Of a stretch of 64,000 nt of DNA, positions 44,541-53,482 are shown in pieces. The number at the start of each line of letters is the position of its first letter. Positions within the stretch are counted from its first letter, which is position 1. The stretch comes from Leptospiraceae bacterium (GTDB lineage: Bacteria; Spirochaetota; Leptospiria; Leptospirales; Leptospiraceae), in the NCBI GenBank assembly GCA_024233865.1, contig JACKPA010000015.1:98235-162234 (forward strand), given 5' to 3'. The notes below the pieces were generated by a model. That model was not told where the DNA came from. It saw nothing but the letters and a program-made list of their open reading frames with translations, and did not search any database. The position numbers and the translations under genes were made by a program.

Positions 44541-45832
44541 ATTACGATTTACACCAAAAAAGAATTAAGCAAGTAATGAATCTTTTACAAGAAGGCGAAA
44601 CCTTGCTCTTGTTTGCTGCTACCTACCAAATTCGCAATCGAGACGTTGAATACAAATTTCGACAAGATTCTGATTTTTTTTATCTAACCGGTTTTAATGA
44701 GCCAAATGCAATTTTGGTTTTAAAAAGTGACTATTCCGCCATGTTTGTCCTTCCTAAAGACAAAGAAAAAGAAACGTGGACGGGGATAAGGGTCGGTAAA
44801 TCCAAAACAAAAAAGTTATTAAATCTACACCAATCTTTTGATCTAACCGAATGGGATTCCAAGAAAGAAGAACTCTTAACCAACCAACACACTCTATATT
44901 ATTTTTTTGGAAACAATCAAAATCGAGATACAGAAATTTTAAATTTGTGTAGTGCTTTGGGAAAGAAATTGCGGGATGGCAAGTTCGGACCTGAAAGGAT
45001 TGAACAGCCATCTTTTTTGCATGAAATGCGAATGATAAAATCACCTGAAGAAATAGAGCAAATCAAGATTTCAACGGAAATCACAAAGCACGGTCACATC
45101 TCTCTTATGAAAAAAGCTGCTGCCGGAATATATGAGTATGAATTGGAGTCTATTTTAGAAAACGAATATTTGAGCCGAGGAGCTTGGGGTGGAGGCTATG
45201 GTCACATTGTAGCTGGAGGAAAAAATGCAACCATCTTGCACTATACAACCAACAACTGCAAGCTAAAAAAAGGTGATTTGGTTCTGGTAGACAGCGGAGC
45301 TGAGAAAGATTATTACACCGCAGACGTTACAAGGGTTTTCCCTGTAGACAAAAAATTTACGGAAGTTCAAAAGGAAGTTTATGAAGTTGTGCTCCAAGCT
45401 CAAAAAAAGGCAATATCTCTTGTTACCGAAGGAAGAAAGTATTGGGATGTGCATAAAGAAACGGTCCGGGAATTATCTTCAAGTCTAAAATCTCTCAAAC
45501 TTTTGAAAGGCTCTTTGGATTCTATTATCAAAGGTGAAAAATACAAAAAATTCTATATGCACAAAACGGGACATTGGCTGGGAATGGACGTTCATGACGC
45601 AGGCAAATACTATGATAGGAAGGGAGAAAGCCGAATACTGGAAAACGGACAAGTACTGACCATAGAGCCAGGGCTTTATTTTGATCCCAGTGATACTTCT
45701 ATTCCCAAGCACTTTAGAGGAATTGGAATCCGGATAGAGGATGACATTTTGGTGAATTTTAAACAACCAATCAATCTTACGGAATCCATTCCAAAAGAAA
45801 TCAAAGACATTGAAGCAATTCGAGAAGGGTGA
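44537..45832 (+). CDS. pepP: Xaa-Pro aminopeptidase (M24B)
   Basis: 431 residues. N-terminal AMP_N domain (FRQDSDFFYLTGFNEPNAILVL), C-terminal pita-bread fold with the dinuclear metal site: LVDSGAEKDYYTADVTRVFP (two Asp), MHKTGHWLGMDVHD (His), LTIEPGLYF (Glu) and GIGIRIEDDILV (Glu). It removes the residue preceding proline. The start overlaps the patatin gene stop by 4 bases, so it is translationally coupled to it. Confidence 0.95.
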   Translation: MNYDLHQKRIKQVMNLLQEGETLLLFAATYQIRNRDVEYKFRQDSDFFYLTGFNEPNAILVLKSDYSAMFVLPKDKEKETWTGIRVGKSKTKKLLNLHQSFDLTEWDSKKEELLTNQHTLYYFFGNNQNRDTEILNLCSALGKKLRDGKFGPERIEQPSFLHEMRMIKSPEEIEQIKISTEITKHGHISLMKKAAAGIYEYELESILENEYLSRGAWGGGYGHIVAGGKNATILHYTTNNCKLKKGDLVLVDSGAEKDYYTADVTRVFPVDKKFTEVQKEVYEVVLQAQKKAISLVTEGRKYWDVHKETVRELSSSLKSLKLLKGSLDSIIKGEKYKKFYMHKTGHWLGMDVHDAGKYYDRKGESRILENGQVLTIEPGLYFDPSDTSIPKHFRGIGIRIEDDILVNFKQPINLTESIPKEIKDIEAIREG

Positions 45833-45897
45833 ATTTTTTTATTCAAAAAATTTCTAATTTATTTTACAAAAAACTTTGAATGAATTATTAGACAAAT

Positions 45898-46350
45898 ATG
45901 AAACGAAGACAGATAAAATTTACGAGTTATACCGATGTGATAAATGATATTGAAAACTTGTATGCGAAAGGGTATACGAAGCTTGGCAAATGGAGCCTTG
46001 GTCAGATGTGCCAACACCTTTCCTTTTATTTGCGAGGGTCGTTGGATGGTTTTGGATTTAAACTTCCATGGATTATAAGAAAAGTATTTGGTCGTTTTTT
46101 GCTACGAAAACAACTCGCCAATCCTGTGATGAAAACGTCTCAGCCAACAATCCCGGCATCCGTTTACCAGGAAAACTCTGAAGATGCGAAAGCTGTAAGT
46201 GAAGCCAAGGAACTCTTGAGCCGACTTTCTTTATCAAATGGACCACTTCACCCTTCTGCGTTGTACGATGAACTTACCGTAGATGAATGGAGAGAACTGC
46301 ATTTGATCCATGCAGCACATCATTTGAGCTTTTTAATCCCAAAAGATTAG
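45898..46350 (+). CDS. DUF1569 protein
   Basis: 150 residues. The pattern matches the DUF1569/DinB-like four-helix family: KWSLGQMCQHLSFYLRGSLDGF near the N-terminus and LTVDEWRELHLIHAAHHLSFL at the C-terminus, giving possible His ligands (Gln-x-x-x-His and HAAHH). Members are probably metal-dependent enzymes of unknown substrate. It follows pepP by 65 bases and is convergent with a lipoprotein gene. Confidence 0.8.
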   Translation: MKRRQIKFTSYTDVINDIENLYAKGYTKLGKWSLGQMCQHLSFYLRGSLDGFGFKLPWIIRKVFGRFLLRKQLANPVMKTSQPTIPASVYQENSEDAKAVSEAKELLSRLSLSNGPLHPSALYDELTVDEWRELHLIHAAHHLSFLIPKD

Positions 46351-46354
46351 GATT

Positions 46355-46777
46355 TCATTTTATACTAAATCCGTCGATTTTCCAATCATTGTCGATTTTG
46401 GTAAGGATGATTTGAAGGCTGTTTTTTCCTTTTGTAACAACATTTCCTTCCAATACACCAACCTTCATGCCCAGTTCATTTTTTGTTATTTTTTTAGAAG
46501 TAATTTCCCACTGAGATGGAAGGGTTCCGTCTTTTTTCCCTTCCGAAATAATCTTTGCCCAGTTATCCGTTCCTCCCAATTTTGCTTGTGCACTGGCACT
46601 CATGATATTAAAAGAGAAATCTGCATTTCCCTCCTTAAATGCGTTCAGAAAAGCTTCTCCGGCATTAAACATAATGGTTTCTTCGTCCAATACCGGTTCT
46701 TTTTTTGGACTACAACCAAGAAAAGCCAAACTAACCATAGCCAATAAAACAAATGAAATTAAAAAATGTCTCACCAT
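46355..46777 (-). CDS. Putative lipoprotein, DUF4878-like
   Basis: 140 residues from ATG 46777, chosen because AGGAG ends 7-8 bases upstream; a longer frame from 46825 adds an unlikely leader. Lipobox LAFLGC. The mature domain (FNAGEAFLNAFKEGNADF to IDNDWKIDGFSIK) has the shape of small NTF2-like/DUF4878 lipoproteins: an alpha helix, then beta strands ending with DxWKIDGF. Function unknown. The stop is 4 bases from the convergent DUF1569 gene. Confidence 0.7.
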   Translation of the reverse strand: MVRHFLISFVLLAMVSLAFLGCSPKKEPVLDEETIMFNAGEAFLNAFKEGNADFSFNIMSASAQAKLGGTDNWAKIISEGKKDGTLPSQWEITSKKITKNELGMKVGVLEGNVVTKGKNSLQIILTKIDNDWKIDGFSIK

Positions 46778-46867
46778 AAATAGTCTCCTATTTATGATTC
46801 CTAATTTTGGGAAGAAGACTGTCAATTAATTTTTTAGTAAAAACACATTTAGTAAATTAATAATATG

Positions 46868-47653
46868 TCACTTTCCCTTGAAAGCCGGTTTTCTTTTTTC
46901 CAAAAATGCGGTATAACCTTCTTTGTAATCTTCGCTATCAAAGCAAAGATTCATGGCATTGTCTATTTTTACTAAGTCTCTATTGTCAGGTGATTTCAAG
47001 TGCTCATTAATTGCAATTTTTACGGCACTTATACTCAAAGGAGCGTTTTGTGCGATATTCCGGGCGTATTTGTTCGTATATTCCCGCAGCTCATCCACAT
47101 AAACCTTTTGGTGAATCAGACCAATCCGCAAAGCTTCATCAGCGTGGTATGTTCTGGCAGTGTATAACATTTCTTTGGCATAAGCAGCTCCTATAACGTT
47201 TATCACTTGTTGTACATTTTCATATCCGTAAGATAAGCCTAATTTTGCTGGAGGAATGGCAAATGTAGCGTCATCAGCCGCAATTCTAAGATCACAGTTT
47301 AAGGCAATTGCACATCCGCCACCAATACAAAAGCCGCGAATCATGGCAATAACCGGTTTGGCTGAATTGCGGATTGCTCGAAAAGCGTTTTCCGTTGTTT
47401 CGTTGTACATCTTGCCGGATTCAACGTTACCTCTCAGCTCTTCAAACTCCGAAATATCAGCTCCAGCTACAAAAGCTTCATTTCCGGCACCGCGAAAAAG
47501 GATTACACGAATGTTTGTATCGAAGTTTAGCTCATTGATATAATCCGGTATTGTTTTCCACATAGCAAGGTTTAGAGCATTTCTCTTTTCCGGTCGATTA
47601 AAAACAATCCACCCAAGTGCTCCGTCTTTTTCTAATAAAATTTTATCTTCCAT
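46868..47653 (-). CDS. Enoyl-CoA hydratase/isomerase family protein
   Basis: 261 residues, the usual crotonase length. The oxyanion-hole segments are NEAFVAGADISEF and IRGFCIGGGCAIALNCDLRIA. In fatty acid oxidation it would hydrate 2-enoyl-CoA; the usual Glu pair is not clearly both present (PAKLGLSYGYENVQQV has one Glu), so a hydratase, isomerase or other crotonase reaction is possible. No acyl-CoA genes are adjacent. Confidence 0.9.
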   Translation of the reverse strand: MEDKILLEKDGALGWIVFNRPEKRNALNLAMWKTIPDYINELNFDTNIRVILFRGAGNEAFVAGADISEFEELRGNVESGKMYNETTENAFRAIRNSAKPVIAMIRGFCIGGGCAIALNCDLRIAADDATFAIPPAKLGLSYGYENVQQVINVIGAAYAKEMLYTARTYHADEALRIGLIHQKVYVDELREYTNKYARNIAQNAPLSISAVKIAINEHLKSPDNRDLVKIDNAMNLCFDSEDYKEGYTAFLEKRKPAFKGK

Positions 47654-47922
47654 AATTTTCTCTATTCACCTATAGTTTTCTGTTTCATCAAGTTGCAAAC
47701 TTGTTTTTTTGTATGGAAGGAAAGCTAAGTCAAAAAACAAATTTTGGGTCTAAATTTCAGTTTATTTATTAGTATAAACCCTTGTATGTTGCTTCTATAT
47801 ACTCAACGCGGGGTGGTTTTCGGATATGGTTTTTAAGATAAATCTTTAAAATCAAGTGAATCTAATCATGTTAATCCCGTAAATCACTCTAATCATGGTA
47901 TAGAAGATGGAGGGGACTATTA

Positions 47923-49020
47923 ATGAATTTTCAAGAATTTTTGGAAAGTTCCATTTTATTTTCCGGTGCAGTTTTTTGCTTTATATGGGCATTAGGAATT
48001 TTTTCATCTCAGCATAAAATCAAAAATTATAAAATTTGGTCTCTCATTTTGGCTTTATGCGGAATATGGCTTGCATCCGGTGTATATTTTTTTAGCGGAT
48101 TTTATAAACAATTTCCTCATTTTTTGCTCCTTCCTGTTCCCTTCTTATATGCCATTGGTCCCTTAACTTACAGATACACATACAACCTCTTGTTTAGCAT
48201 AGATTTCCAAAACAAAGTACCAATCATTCACTTTTTACCATCGGTTTTGGCGTTTGTGATTATATTCCCCTTTTTACTCCAGTCCGGTAGTGAAAAACTG
48301 GAAATCTTAAACATGGTTTCTTTTTACTCTATCGTTTTGTATGTGCTTAATTCCGTAGTGAAGGTTTCCATTCTTTGTTATTTGAGTGTTCTGATTGGAA
48401 AATGCCTTTTTGTTCTTAGAAACATCAAACTTATCCTTGACAAAAAGAACAGGCTCATCCTTAGTTTTATCCTGATTGTTTATGCCGACTTGTTTTTAGG
48501 ATTGTTTGGATTTATTTTTTTCAATTCTTTTTTTACAAAGTTAAGCGCTCTGATTTTGCCTTTTGCGGTTTTTTATTATTTTATTATCTCTAATAAACAT
48601 CCGGAAATTATGGGTGAAATCCAATCTAATATTAAAAAAGTGAGATATGAACATTCCAAAATCAAAGACTTGAACGTAGATTTGATCATTTCCAAGCTAC
48701 AAAAACTTATGGATGAGGAAAAAGTCTTTTTAGAGGAAGACGTAAGTTTACAGGATTTGGCAATTACTTTGGGAATCACACAACACCAACTCTCTCAAGT
48801 ATTGAATGAAAGGTTAAACAAGAATTTCTATCAGTTTATAAACGAATACCGAATTCGAGAAGCACAAAAAATGCTTTTGGAAGACCCTGATATAACCGTA
48901 CTTTCGGTTGCCTATTCTGTTGGTTTTAATTCCAAATCTTCTTTTAACAAAGCGTTTTCACAGTATACCGGAACAACTCCTTTGAAATACAAAAAGAAAA
49001 ATGCTTTGAAAGATTTTTGA
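47923..49020 (+). CDS. AraC-family regulator with N-terminal membrane domain
   Basis: 365 residues. Residues 1-215 form about seven hydrophobic helices (ILFSGAVFCFIWALGIF, FLLLPVPFLYAIGPLTY, LSFILIVYADLFLGLFGFIF). Residues ~265-360 are the AraC DNA-binding domain with two helix-turn-helix units: SLQDLAITLGITQHQLSQVLNERL and VLSVAYSVGFNSKSSFNKAFSQYTGTTPLKYKK. Such membrane-tethered AraC proteins occur in Leptospira and Bacteroidota. GGAGGGG precedes the ATG. The target is unknown; the convergent neighbour is the GSMT gene. Confidence 0.9.
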   Translation: MNFQEFLESSILFSGAVFCFIWALGIFSSQHKIKNYKIWSLILALCGIWLASGVYFFSGFYKQFPHFLLLPVPFLYAIGPLTYRYTYNLLFSIDFQNKVPIIHFLPSVLAFVIIFPFLLQSGSEKLEILNMVSFYSIVLYVLNSVVKVSILCYLSVLIGKCLFVLRNIKLILDKKNRLILSFILIVYADLFLGLFGFIFFNSFFTKLSALILPFAVFYYFIISNKHPEIMGEIQSNIKKVRYEHSKIKDLNVDLIISKLQKLMDEEKVFLEEDVSLQDLAITLGITQHQLSQVLNERLNKNFYQFINEYRIREAQKMLLEDPDITVLSVAYSVGFNSKSSFNKAFSQYTGTTPLKYKKKNALKDF

Positions 49021-49026
49021 ATATTT

Positions 49027-49842
49027 TTATTTGTCATCGTACTCGTTTCCGTAATATTTCCCTGCGACATGGACAAAAAAATCCGGTTCTTCTTGGTGGT
49101 AGGTTTCCTGAAAGTCTCCGAATGTTTGGATCGTTTGAAACCCAACTTCGTGCAGAAGCCCGCGAACATAACCTTTTCGCAAAGGGTACATATTCAGATT
49201 ATAGGTAGAGCCATCAGGAAATCCGTATTTGAATCTGGCGAGTCCTTCATCTGTGTATTCCGGCTCTGCACTAACATTATCTCCCGCATAGTAGTAAATA
49301 TGCTTAGATGAAAAACCTTTATCTAAAATCATATCATAATTTCTTTGATCTAAAATCAACACTCCATCGTGTTTAATAGCTGCATAAAATTCCGCAAGGG
49401 ATTTTCTCCTATCTCTTTCAGAAAACAGATGCGTAAAAGAGTTTCCTAGACAAATAACGGCATCATATTTACCATGGACATCTCGATTTAGCCACCTCCA
49501 ATCAGCTTGCACGGTCCTTAGAATATGTCCTCTCTTTCTGCCATTTTCAAAAGCCTTGGCAAGCATAAATGGACTACCATCTGCACTTGTTACGTCAAAT
49601 CCGGCTTCAATAAGACGAATAGAATGAAAACCTGTTCCGGTTGCTACGTCTAGTATTCGTTTGGCGTTTAGCTTTTTTAATTCATTTATAAAAAATTCAC
49701 CTTCGCTGTTTGCTCTTGCTTCCCAATCAATAAGATCGTCCCACTTTTCAACAAAAGCTTCAATGTATTCGCTTTTGTAATGATCCGTTTCTCTTTTTAA
49801 AAGAGGGTTATCACCATAGTCTTGTATTTGTTCAGTAGTCAT
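49027..49842 (-). CDS. Glycine/sarcosine N-methyltransferase (betaine biosynthesis)
   Basis: 271 residues. Resembles the GSMT enzymes that convert glycine to sarcosine and dimethylglycine with SAM, the first two steps of betaine synthesis. Family segments: LDVATGTGFHSIRLIEAGFDV (SAM motif), SADGSPFMLAKAFENGRKRG, QADWRWLNRDVHGKYDAVICLGNSFTHL, DQRNYDMILDKGF and FGDFQETYHQEEPDFFVHVA. The sarcosine/dimethylglycine methyltransferase that normally completes the pathway is not adjacent; downstream is an AraC gene and upstream an empty AT-rich stretch. More GC-rich than its surroundings. Confidence 0.85.
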   Translation of the reverse strand: MTTEQIQDYGDNPLLKRETDHYKSEYIEAFVEKWDDLIDWEARANSEGEFFINELKKLNAKRILDVATGTGFHSIRLIEAGFDVTSADGSPFMLAKAFENGRKRGHILRTVQADWRWLNRDVHGKYDAVICLGNSFTHLFSERDRRKSLAEFYAAIKHDGVLILDQRNYDMILDKGFSSKHIYYYAGDNVSAEPEYTDEGLARFKYGFPDGSTYNLNMYPLRKGYVRGLLHEVGFQTIQTFGDFQETYHQEEPDFFVHVAGKYYGNEYDDK

Positions 49843-50207
49843 ATTTTTCCTCTAGCAGCATATTAAATAAATAATATGCTTTAACTATTTTTTATTTTGT
49901 TTTTATATGTATTTTAATGTAGATTAGATATTAATGATTAGTTAATATTCTATTTTTAATATATATATTGTAAAACAATAAGATTAATAAGTATAAAATT
50001 TTATTTATGTTTGGATATTTGTTATCATTTACAAACCTTTATGATAACATGAGGGTTACAAGTATTTTTCTTATATAACAAAATTTTTATCCCATTTAAT
50101 TTTAAGACTGAACACTGATACCAGGGTTTTTCTTAAATCCAGCCAATCATAGTATGTGATTGATTAAATTGAAAGAAGATTTTATATAACAAAAGTAGGA
50201 GACTTTT
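49843..50207. other. 365-base AT-rich intergenic region
   Basis: No gene, hairpin or promoter I can defend. Bases ~49880-50030 are very AT-rich and include short TA runs. It separates the divergently transcribed GSMT and dehydrogenase genes, so regulatory sites of both should be here. Confidence 0.5.
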
Positions 50208-51092
50208 ATGAATAAACAGACTGTAGCATTAATTGGTGTTGGAATCATGGGAAGGGGAATTGCAAAAAACTTAAAAAAGGCAAATTGCAAGCTAAATCTA
50301 TATACAAGAAGCCCTTCTAAAATCAAAGAACTTGCGGATGACAATACAAAAATTTGTAACTCTATTGAGGAGGCAGTAAAGGGTTCTGCAATTGTTATAC
50401 TTTGTTTAACGGAAGACTGGGTGATTCGAGAGGCTTTTTTTAAGGCAAATATCACTCAATACAAACCCAAATATATAATTGATTTTGGAACTACTTCTCC
50501 GGATTTGACTTTAGAAATGTATAGAGAATGTAATAATAAAGGAATCGCATTTATGGACTCTCCTATGACCGGTAGTAAAAATGCTGCCGAAAGCGGTCAA
50601 ATCATTTTTATGGTTGGGTGCGATGATATTCAGCACATAGAAAACTGCAACTTTGTATACAATGCCTGTGGAAAAAAGGTGATCCTCTGTGGTAATGTTG
50701 GTACTGGACAAAAGGCAAAAATTGCCTTGAATATGGTTCAAGCCGGAATTCTTCAAGTTTATATGGAAGGTATGATGATTTCCGAAAAATCAGGGATCAA
50801 AAAAGAAGTATTTTTTGATGTGATTTCCAATTCGGGAGCAAAGTCTGGAATCGCAGATTTTAAATTGAATGCAATTTTGCAAAGGGATTTTTCTACTCAT
50901 TTTGCACTCAAAAATATGAATAAAGATTTAAACCATGCCATCAAACTTGCTTTGGACAATCATGTTAGCTTGCCTTTGAGTTTTTCTTTGAAACAGATTT
51001 ATGATATGGGTCTGACTCGCGGATTGGAAGATGAGGATTTTTGTTCTCTCATTAAGATCAATGAAATGTTAAATAGAGATTTAATTCAATGA
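50208..51092 (+). CDS. Beta-hydroxyacid dehydrogenase (NAD-binding 6-phosphogluconate dehydrogenase-like)
   Basis: 294 residues, normal for the 3-hydroxyisobutyrate/glyoxylate-succinic semialdehyde reductase family. Nucleotide-binding motif VALIGVGIMGRGIAKNL at the N-terminus, substrate motif MDSPMTGSKNAAESGQIIFMVG, and the catalytic Lys in GTGQKAKIALNMVQAG (~173). The exact substrate cannot be told. AGGAG precedes the ATG. The stop overlaps the ruvA start by 4 bases. Confidence 0.9.
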   Translation: MNKQTVALIGVGIMGRGIAKNLKKANCKLNLYTRSPSKIKELADDNTKICNSIEEAVKGSAIVILCLTEDWVIREAFFKANITQYKPKYIIDFGTTSPDLTLEMYRECNNKGIAFMDSPMTGSKNAAESGQIIFMVGCDDIQHIENCNFVYNACGKKVILCGNVGTGQKAKIALNMVQAGILQVYMEGMMISEKSGIKKEVFFDVISNSGAKSGIADFKLNAILQRDFSTHFALKNMNKDLNHAIKLALDNHVSLPLSFSLKQIYDMGLTRGLEDEDFCSLIKINEMLNRDLIQ

Positions 51093-51685
51093 TTGCAGAA
51101 TTATTGGGAAGTTTGGTTGATGTGGAAATCGGGTTTGTTTATGTCTTTGTAAACGGAGTTACCTATGAAGTAAATGTAGCTTTCAAAACTTTTGAAAGGT
51201 TGAAAAATGAGATAGGTACAGAAGTCCATCTCTATATCTTCCACTCCATAACGGATCGTTCTCAAAAGTTGTATGGTTTTTTGGATCAAAAAGAGAAAGA
51301 AATCTTTAAATTGATGAAATCCTTAAGCGGTATTGGAGAAGTGACAGCTCTCAGAGTTTTGTCCTTCCTTACCGTAGATGAACTTTACAATGCCGTAGTC
51401 CAAAACAATCGAGCAGTATTGGAAAAGATTCCTAAAGTGAGAGGGAAGACTTCAGAAAAAATCATATTTGAAGTGAAGCAAAATATCAAAAAGTTTGAGT
51501 CCTTTCTCTCCGGTGAAGAAACTTCTGTCTCATCAGATAACAATCAAAGGGAACTATCGGTTCTTGCTCTTGTGCAACTTGGATTTGATGAAAAAACAGC
51601 TCAGAAAGAAGTTGCGAAAGTCTTAAAAGAAAAAGGTATGTTAGAAACTGCTGAAGTGGTAAGAGAAGTTTTGAGAAGTAGGTAA
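51089..51685 (+). CDS. ruvA: Holliday junction branch migration complex subunit RuvA
   Basis: 198 residues. Binds Holliday junctions and recruits the RuvB motor. N-terminal OB fold (MIAELLGSLVDVEIGFVYVFVNG), two helix-hairpin-helix motifs (SLSGIGEVTALRVLSFL and IPKVRGKTSEKIIFEV), C-terminal RuvB-binding UBA-like domain (LALVQLGFDEKTAQKEV). Translationally coupled to the dehydrogenase. Neither ruvB nor ruvC follows; they must lie elsewhere. Confidence 0.95.
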   Translation: MIAELLGSLVDVEIGFVYVFVNGVTYEVNVAFKTFERLKNEIGTEVHLYIFHSITDRSQKLYGFLDQKEKEIFKLMKSLSGIGEVTALRVLSFLTVDELYNAVVQNNRAVLEKIPKVRGKTSEKIIFEVKQNIKKFESFLSGEETSVSSDNNQRELSVLALVQLGFDEKTAQKEVAKVLKEKGMLETAEVVREVLRSR

Positions 51686-51709
51686 ACTCCGTTAAGCATT
51701 GAAAGAAGT

Positions 51710-51743
51710 GTATAAACCGGGCAGTTGATTACCCGATTTATAC
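51710..51743. terminator. Bidirectional transcription terminator
   Basis: GTATAAACCGGG (51710-51721), 10-base loop, CCCGATTTATAC (51732-51743): a 12-base stem with one G-U-type mismatch, in the gap between the convergent ruvA and phasin-like genes, with A/T-rich flanks on both sides. Confidence 0.7.
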
Positions 51744-51761
51744 TAATTTTGTAAAATTATT

Positions 51762-52034
51762 TTATGCTTTGTCTTTTGGAAGTAAGCTTTCAACTTTAGT
51801 TCTAGCTTCATCAATTTTAGTTTTGATTTCAGAAACTAGTTTATCCACTTCTTTTACAGCTTCGTCTGAATACTTTCTAACATTTTGAGCTATTTCGCTA
51901 CTATCTTGTGAGCCTTTTTCAGAAAGCTTTTTAAAATCTTCTTCTACTTTAGATAATATTTTTGCTGCTTCGTCTTTTACAGTTGAAGCTGCTCCGATAA
52001 AGAAGTTCAATGCATCTTTAATTTGTTGTTCCAT
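51762..52034 (-). CDS. Phasin-like helical protein
   Basis: 90 residues with no signal peptide. Almost entirely amphipathic helix (KDALNFFIGAASTVKDEAAKIL, then EVDKLVSEIKTKIDEARTKVESLLP), with the heptad pattern and size of poly(3-hydroxyalkanoate) granule-associated phasins and the phasin-related domain common in spirochaetes. It may coat storage granules; no PHA synthase is nearby, so the role is inferred. It shares a terminator with ruvA. Confidence 0.7.
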   Translation of the reverse strand: MEQQIKDALNFFIGAASTVKDEAAKILSKVEEDFKKLSEKGSQDSSEIAQNVRKYSDEAVKEVDKLVSEIKTKIDEARTKVESLLPKDKA

Positions 52035-52290
52035 TTCATGTCCCTAAAAAATAAATATTTTATCAAAATCTTTTTTGTAGACTTGAATTTCGTCAACTAA
52101 AATTAGGAACTAATATATACTAAAAGCACAAAAAGAATGGGTTGTTTAAAAATAATCAACCTGGGTTAAAAAACGTTCTTTTTCAGGATAATATTTTAGC
52201 ATTATTATCAAAAATGTTAAAAATTTTGATAGCCAAAAATATATTATTGAATTATAATCGAAAAATCACCTAATTTATATTGGGGAAAAC

Positions 52291-53064
52291 ATGAAAAAGT
52301 ATTACATAATCGGATTATCGTTTTTTTTTCTTCTAGGGCTTAGTTTTTATGAAACAATTGTTAAAAAAAATAATACAAAAGCCCTTTATCCATATAATAT
52401 TAAACTGTATTTCTCAAGAACGGATGGGCTAAAAGAAGGTACGACTGTTGCTATTATGGGAGTTCCGGTGGGTATTATCAAAAGTGTTAAAAAAGTTTCC
52501 ATAAATGAAATCAAGCAACAAAAGAACTTAGACCCAGGTTATTCCGAAGCTATAGAATTGGAAATCATTACTGCTCAACCGGTAGCTATATGGGAAAATT
52601 ATGAGGTAAAGTTTCAAAAACAATCCATATTTTCAGATAGAATGATCAACATTTACCCTGGGAACTCTGATGGTGAAGCCAAGGCATTCTACAAACCGGA
52701 ATTCAAACCAAATGAAGAGCGGCCTGTAGAAGAGATTTCAGCCACTTACTATGAAGATTTTTTTATGGCATCCACCCAGCTTGTAAAGGAAAATCAGCAA
52801 GATTTTCGGAAAATCGTAAACAACCTAAAAGACGTATCTTATAAATTAAAATATGGAAACGGAACTCTTCCGCAATTGATTAATAATGATAAACTCTATT
52901 CTTATCTAAAAGAAACAAGTGAAGACGTGGGAATTTTCGGAAAAGAAGCCAGATGGTACGCTGAAAGCAATCGAGAAACAGGCATGAACTTAACTCCTTT
53001 TTCCCTTGTTGTCATTTCACATTTAATGGGATTTTCCATCTTAAATAATGTAACAAATTATTAA
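52291..53064 (+). CDS. MlaD/MCE-domain protein
   Basis: 257 residues: one N-terminal transmembrane helix (YYIIGLSFFFLLGLSFYET), then an MCE domain (~38-135; LYFSRTDGLKEGTTVAIMGVPVGIIKSV), then a helical C-terminal part. MCE proteins form hexameric rings that carry phospholipids between the membranes, with an MlaE permease and MlaF ATPase. Neither is adjacent, so this may act with a system encoded elsewhere. A GGGG-type site precedes the ATG. Confidence 0.8.
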   Translation: MKKYYIIGLSFFFLLGLSFYETIVKKNNTKALYPYNIKLYFSRTDGLKEGTTVAIMGVPVGIIKSVKKVSINEIKQQKNLDPGYSEAIELEIITAQPVAIWENYEVKFQKQSIFSDRMINIYPGNSDGEAKAFYKPEFKPNEERPVEEISATYYEDFFMASTQLVKENQQDFRKIVNNLKDVSYKLKYGNGTLPQLINNDKLYSYLKETSEDVGIFGKEARWYAESNRETGMNLTPFSLVVISHLMGFSILNNVTNY

Positions 53065-53118
53065 TTTTCTGGTGTAACTACTCAGCCGGTAATTATCTAT
53101 AGACTTGTTGGTTTTTTA

Positions 53119-53174
53119 AAAGTACCACAGCCATCTTGGCTGTGAATTTACAGGCTGAAAGCCTGTAGTACTTT
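53119..53174. repeat. Cloverleaf-type extragenic palindromic element
   Basis: Outer arms AAAGTAC (53119-53125) and GTACTTT (53168-53174) enclose two hairpins: CACAGCC-ATCTT-GGCTGTG (53126-53144) and ACAGGCT-GAA-AGCCTGT (53150-53166). All arms match perfectly. The layout is like REP/BIME-type elements. Confidence 0.75.
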
Positions 53175-53231
53175 CCGAAAATCAAACTGATTCGTGTATA
53201 ATTATATAATTTTTTTTATATGCAATTTATT

Positions 53232-53482
53232 AAGAATTTTTTATGCAAAATAATAATTATCAGTCTTACAAAAAACGTTCTATAAAAAGCCATAATGTGG
53301 AAATCTGAGGAACTTTTTCTTTCCAGCCGGGAATACTTTTCTTCTCTTATTGACTCCTGTGCCAAGGCTAAGGAATCTATTGATATTGAAGTTTATATAT
53401 TTATTGATGATGAGATTGGTCAGATTTTACTTTTAGAGTTGCAAAAGGCTGCTCGGCGCAAAGTGAAAGTTAAAATTCTTGT
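53232..53482 (+). pseudogene. Phospholipase D/cardiolipin synthase-like gene, duplicated 5' fragment (copy A)
   Basis: Encodes the start of a PLD-type enzyme (EELFLSSREYFSSLIDSC, then IDIEVYIFIDDEIGQ and RKVKVKILV) and stops matching at VKILV, where IS sequence begins. The reading frame from ATG 53295 has no upstream ribosome site; a second frame (ATG 53243, YQSYKKRSIKSHNVEI) leads into it only with a one- or two-base shift, so the gene was already frameshifted before duplication. The 251 bases are identical to 54335-54585. In this copy the frame runs on into the IS for ~17 codons. Confidence 0.8.

Noticed and set aside
51089..51685. Complete ruvABC operon
   Set aside because: Only ruvA is present; the next gene is the convergent phasin-like gene.
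52127..52186. Imperfect stem GGTTG...CAACC before the MlaD-like gene as a riboswitch
   Set aside because: Only short pairs with long gaps; no known riboswitch core.
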